Source: Mycobacterium sp. 050128
Lineage (GTDB): Bacteria > Actinomycetota > Actinomycetes > Mycobacteriales > Mycobacteriaceae
Length of the DNA stretch: 64,000 nucleotides
Assembly: GCF_036409155.1 (NCBI RefSeq)
Contig: NZ_JAZGLW010000001.1
Coordinates: 1,922,001 to 1,986,000 of the forward strand
Direction: 5' to 3'
Under the pieces are notes generated by a model. The model saw only the letters and a program-made list of their open reading frames with translations. It was not told the origin of the DNA and ran no database searches. How positions within the stretch are numbered: position 1 is the first letter of the stretch; every line of letters begins with the position of its first letter. Below are positions 61,323-64,000 of this stretch, one piece after another. Both the position numbers and the translations under genes were made by a program.

Positions 61323-62117
61323 GTGACCGAGACAGTTGAGCCGCTGACTCATCCCGCATACGGCAGTTTGCGGGCGGTCACCGACACTGCCTCGGTCCTG
61401 CTGGCCGAGAACCCCGGCCTGCTGACGCTGGAGGGCACCAACACCTGGGTGTTGCGCGGACCCCGCAGCGACGAGCTGGTCATCGTGGACCCGGGGCCTG
61501 ACGACAACGAGCACATCGCCCGGATCGCGTCGCTCGGGCGCGTCGCGCTGGTCCTGATCAGCCACCGGCACGGCGATCACACCGACGCCATCGACAAATT
61601 GGTCGAGCTCACCGGTGCGACCGTGCGCTCGGCGGGCAGCGGATTCCTGCGTGGGCTCGGCGGTGAGCTGGTCGAAGGTGAGGTCATCGATGCCGCCAAC
61701 CTGAAGATCAAGGTGATGGCAACGCCGGGGCACACCGCGGACTCGCTGTCGTTCCTGCTCGACGACGCGGTGCTGACCGCCGACAGCGTGCTCGGCCGCG
61801 GCACCACCGTCATCGACAGCGAAGACGGCAGCCTCGCCGACTACCTGGAGTCACTGCGGCGGCTGCGCGGTCTGGGCCGTCGCATGGTGTTGCCCGGTCA
61901 CGGTCCCGACCTGGCCGATTTGGAATCCGTCACCACCGGATACCTGACGCACCGCCACGAGCGCCTCGAGCAGGTGCGCGCCGCGCTGAGGGACCTCGGC
62001 GGCGAAGCGACCGCCCGCGAGATCGTCGAACACGTCTATGTCGACGTCGACGAGAAGCTGTGGGACGCCGCCGAATGGTCCGTGCAGGCGCAATTGGACT
62101 ATCTGCAGCGAGAGTAA
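61323..62117 (+). CDS. Metallo-beta-lactamase-fold hydrolase (Rv3677c-like, LACTB2 type)
   Basis: This 264-aa MBL-fold protein has HRHGDHTD as the HxHxDH zinc motif (about residue 80), ATPGHTADSLSFLL (about 135) and VLPGHGPDL (about 190). The C-terminal helical segment YLTHRHERLEQVRAAL and a winged tail are as in LACTB2 nucleases/thioester hydrolases. I chose the GTG at 61323, five bases after the RidA stop. The natural substrate is not known. The gene is convergent with crp. Confidence 0.88.
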   Translation: MTETVEPLTHPAYGSLRAVTDTASVLLAENPGLLTLEGTNTWVLRGPRSDELVIVDPGPDDNEHIARIASLGRVALVLISHRHGDHTDAIDKLVELTGATVRSAGSGFLRGLGGELVEGEVIDAANLKIKVMATPGHTADSLSFLLDDAVLTADSVLGRGTTVIDSEDGSLADYLESLRRLRGLGRRMVLPGHGPDLADLESVTTGYLTHRHERLEQVRAALRDLGGEATAREIVEHVYVDVDEKLWDAAEWSVQAQLDYLQRE

Positions 62118-62126
62118 AGGGCTTAT

Positions 62127-62189
62127 CTCGCTCGGGGTGGGATGCTCGCTCGGTGGCGCCCGGGCTACGCCCGCGCTTACCTCGCTCGG
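62127..62189 (+). repeat. Three copies of CTCGCTCGG between the MBL gene and crp
   Basis: The 9-mer CTCGCTCGG occurs at 62127-62135, 62145-62153 and 62181-62189; the last copy is inside the crp 3' end. Each copy is followed by a G-rich base or two. This is a short intergenic repeat of unknown meaning between convergent genes. Confidence 0.5.
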
Positions 62190-62851
62190 CGGGCCAGTCT
62201 CTCGGAGTCCGAGATCAGCACACTCTTACCCTCCAGTCGGATCCACCCACGGTGGGCGAAATCGGCGAGGGCCTTGTTGACCGTCTCCCGGGACGCGCCC
62301 ACCAGCTGGGCGATCTCCTCTTGGGTCAGGTCGTGGGTGACCCGCATCGCGCCACCCTCCTGGGTGCCGAAACGCTGGGCGAGCTGCAGCAGCTGCTTGG
62401 CCACCCGGCCGGGCACGTCGGTGAAGATGAGGTCGGCCAGGTTGTTGTTGGTGCGACGCAGCCGTCGGGCGAGAACACGTAGCAATTGCTCGGCGATTTC
62501 GGGCCGATCGGCAATCCATGCGCGCAGCGCATCGCGGTCCATGGAAACCGCGCGCACCTCGGTGATCGTCGTCGCGCTCGACGTCCGGGGGCCCGGGTCG
62601 AAGATCGACAGTTCGCCGAACATGTCCGACGGGCCCATGATCGTCAGCAGATTCTCCCGGCCATCGGGTGATCGGCGACCGATCTTGACCTTCCCCGAGA
62701 CGATGATGTACAGCCGATCGCCTGGTTCCCCTTCCGCGAAAACGGTGTGTCCGCGCGGGAAGTCGACGGGTTGTAATTGCTTGGTCAGTGCGGTGACTGC
62801 GCCGGGTTCAACCCCTTGGAAGATTCCTGCCCTTGCCAGGATCTCGTCCAC
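62177..62851 (-). CDS. crp: Cyclic-AMP receptor protein (Crp, Rv3676-like)
   Basis: This 224-aa CRP/FNR regulator has a cNMP-binding barrel with [18 protein letters not shown] (about residues 78-95; phosphate-binding cassette with Glu80 and Arg89), a dimer helix, and a C-terminal helix-turn-helix [20 protein letters not shown] near 175. In mycobacteria it controls resuscitation, respiration and whiB genes. Its length equals the M. tuberculosis protein. A CCTACCT/AGGTAGG inverted repeat (62889-62922) lies in the 85 bases between it and the upstream membrane-protein gene. Confidence 0.96.
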   Translation of the reverse strand: MDEILARAGIFQGVEPGAVTALTKQLQPVDFPRGHTVFAEGEPGDRLYIIVSGKVKIGRRSPDGRENLLTIMGPSDMFGELSIFDPGPRTSSATTITEVRAVSMDRDALRAWIADRPEIAEQLLRVLARRLRRTNNNLADLIFTDVPGRVAKQLLQLAQRFGTQEGGAMRVTHDLTQEEIAQLVGASRETVNKALADFAHRGWIRLEGKSVLISDSERLARRAR

Positions 62852-62936
62852 GTTGCCTCTTCAGCTTTCCAACGAAGTGATATGGATACCTACCTAGCCC
62901 GGGTTACGAGTCTAGAGGTAGGCCAACGTGCCAACG

Positions 62937-63323
62937 CTACACACGATTGACGTGTCTAGTCGCCTCATATTGCGGATTTCCGCCTGAATGCGCGTGGATT
63001 CGCACCGGTAAAGCGCGTGCGGGGGGATCGGTGAATGCGGTTGCGAGCAGTGATTCGGCACGATGGCGACCGCTGGGCGGCGCGGACAGCGCAAGTTGCT
63101 GGGCCTGACGCCGATGCAGGTATTCCAGCGCTTCGGGCATCCCTTCCCGGGCCAGTGTGTGCATATCCATAGCCCGCGCCTGTTCGAGAAACTGCTCGAC
63201 GTCGGTCGACGTAATCGACTCCCGGCCGAGCTCCCGTTCGAGCCGCCCCAGGCCGAGCGCCGCGAGCATCAGCAGCCCCGGTACGCACGCGACCAGCAAC
63301 CATGACACAAGGAGAGTAAACAT
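62937..63323 (-). CDS. Small membrane protein (Rv3675-like)
   Basis: This 128-aa protein has one N-terminal membrane helix (MFTLLVSWLLVACVPGLLML, then AALGLGRLER). A cytosolic helical part follows (VEQFLEQARAMDMHTLAREG and MPEALEYLHRRQAQQL). The conserved MPEALEYLHRRQA segment is shared with M. tuberculosis Rv3675. The last 45 residues look poorly conserved. I chose the ATG at 63323; it overlaps in opposite orientation with the ATG of a tiny plus-strand ORF. Function is unknown; it lies between crp and nth as in M. tuberculosis. Confidence 0.82.
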   Translation of the reverse strand: MFTLLVSWLLVACVPGLLMLAALGLGRLERELGRESITSTDVEQFLEQARAMDMHTLAREGMPEALEYLHRRQAQQLALSAPPSGRHRAESLLATAFTDPPARALPVRIHAHSGGNPQYEATRHVNRV

Positions 63324-63420
63324 GGCCAAGGTCTCAGCGAGATTACGAAATCAGTACTCTGTCGTAGGTGACAGAGGCAAGGCCGTCCGGGCGTTCGAAA
63401 ACCACCGCGGCTGCACCTGA
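63322..63420 (+). other. 32-codon ORF with strong ribosome site ahead of nth
   Basis: AAGGAG (63309-63314) is followed 7 bases later by an ATG and a 32-codon frame (starts MAKVSARLRN) that ends inside nth, overlapping its start by 53 bases. It could be a leader peptide coupled to nth, or chance. The peptide is basic and has no recognised family. Confidence 0.25.
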
Positions 63421-64000
63421 TTCCAAGCCTGATTCCGCACTTGCCCGGCGCTGGGCTTCGGAAACTCGAGCCGGTTTGGTGCGTCGCGCGCGCAGGATGA
63501 ATCGCACACTGGCACAAGCATTTCCGGACGCGCATTGCGAGCTGGATTTCAGATCGCCGCTGGAACTGGTGGTGGCAACCATTCTTTCGGCGCAGAGCAC
63601 CGACAAACGAGTGAACCTGACGACTCCGGCATTGTTCACCCGATATAAGTCGGCACTGGATTATGCGAAAGCCGATCGCGACGAGCTGGAAAACCTCATC
63701 CGCCCCACTGGCTTCTTCCGCAACAAGGCGAGCTCGCTGATCGGGCTGGGGCAGGCCCTGGTCGAGAAGTTCGACGGTGAGGTGCCGTCGACGATGGAAG
63801 AGTTGGTGACACTGCCCGGGGTCGGGCGCAAAACCGCCAATGTCGTCTTGGGGAACGCCTTCGACATCCCCGGGATCACCGTCGACACCCACTTTCAGCG
63901 GCTGGTGGCCCGATGGCGCTGGACCGAGGAAAAGGACCCGGTCAAGATCGAGCATGCCGTCGGCGAACTGGTCGAACGCAAGGAATGGACCCTGCTCAGC
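63368..64000 (+). CDS. nth: Endonuclease III (partial, 3' end outside window)
   Basis: This base-excision DNA glycosylase/AP lyase removes oxidised pyrimidines. 211 codons are present. [18 protein letters not shown] (about residue 78-95) and the helix-hairpin-helix [17 protein letters not shown] (about 154-170) are visible, with the catalytic Lys in that segment and the Asp in [10 protein letters not shown]. The C-terminal Fe-S cluster lies beyond the window. I chose the GTG at 63368 because an in-frame TAG is immediately before it. The N-terminus has about 27 extra Ser/Thr/Pro/Ala-rich residues compared with the M. tuberculosis protein. Confidence 0.93.
   Translation, partial: MTEARPSGRSKTTAAAPDSKPDSALARRWASETRAGLVRRARRMNRTLAQAFPDAHCELDFRSPLELVVATILSAQSTDKRVNLTTPALFTRYKSALDYAKADRDELENLIRPTGFFRNKASSLIGLGQALVEKFDGEVPSTMEELVTLPGVGRKTANVVLGNAFDIPGITVDTHFQRLVARWRWTEEKDPVKIEHAVGELVERKEWTLLS

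Overview
The window is high-GC actinobacterial DNA and almost certainly comes from a slow-growing, non-tuberculous Mycobacterium. The evidence is an ergothioneine operon, three PPE genes, ponA2-whiB4, a DUF222/HNH (13E12-type) gene, and a backbone that follows M. tuberculosis Rv3703c to Rv3674c in order. I compared with M. tuberculosis from memory, not by a search.

Layout. 1-3707: end of egtB, then egtC-egtD-egtE and an appended VOC gene. 3714-10954: a SAM methyltransferase, a GCS2 ligase-like protein, glpK with a clear terminator, a PadR repressor with a palindromic operator, and RDD and SpoIIM membrane proteins. 10958-16393: a MoxR/DUF58/DUF4350/DUF4129 operon plus a proline-rich membrane protein. 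16524-16988: yqeY. 17067-41610: an accessory block of about 24.6 kb, lying where M. tuberculosis has yqeY (Rv3688c) directly next to rsfB (Rv3687c). 41770-52797: rsfB, then more non-tuberculosis genes (UsfY-like, DUF4193, DCC thiol oxidoreductase, two PPE, a two-component system between two COG4705 membrane proteins, tRNA-Pro). 52868-64000: backbone again (cds1, phosphoesterase, ponA2, whiB4, two Get3/ArsA ATPases, DUF4177, RidA, MBL hydrolase, crp, Rv3675-like, start of nth).

The accessory block holds three kinds of machinery. (1) Carbon metabolism: an aldehyde dehydrogenase and a Zymomonas-type pyruvate decarboxylase in one operon, and a four-gene operon for oxygenating and cleaving an aromatic ring. 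(2) Signalling: a GAF-GAF histidine kinase, a stand-alone receiver, an orphan SigH-like sigma factor, a NarL regulator, and a complete stressosome module rsbR-rsbS-rsbT-rsbX-rsbU. This module is divergent from rsfB, the STAS antagonist that in M. tuberculosis feeds SigF. (3) A compact uncharacterised set: a HemK2-type methyltransferase overlapping a CDGSH Fe-S protein, convergent with a haem-oxygenase-like diiron protein that sits directly downstream of rsbU. Sigma-F-like promoters are visible in front of several genes.

The most original signal I found is an 11-bp-spaced direct repeat built on CTCAGCG. It occurs upstream of both COG4705 genes, upstream of the OmpR-type regulator between them, and upstream of the nearby PPE pair. 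This suggests a small local regulon.
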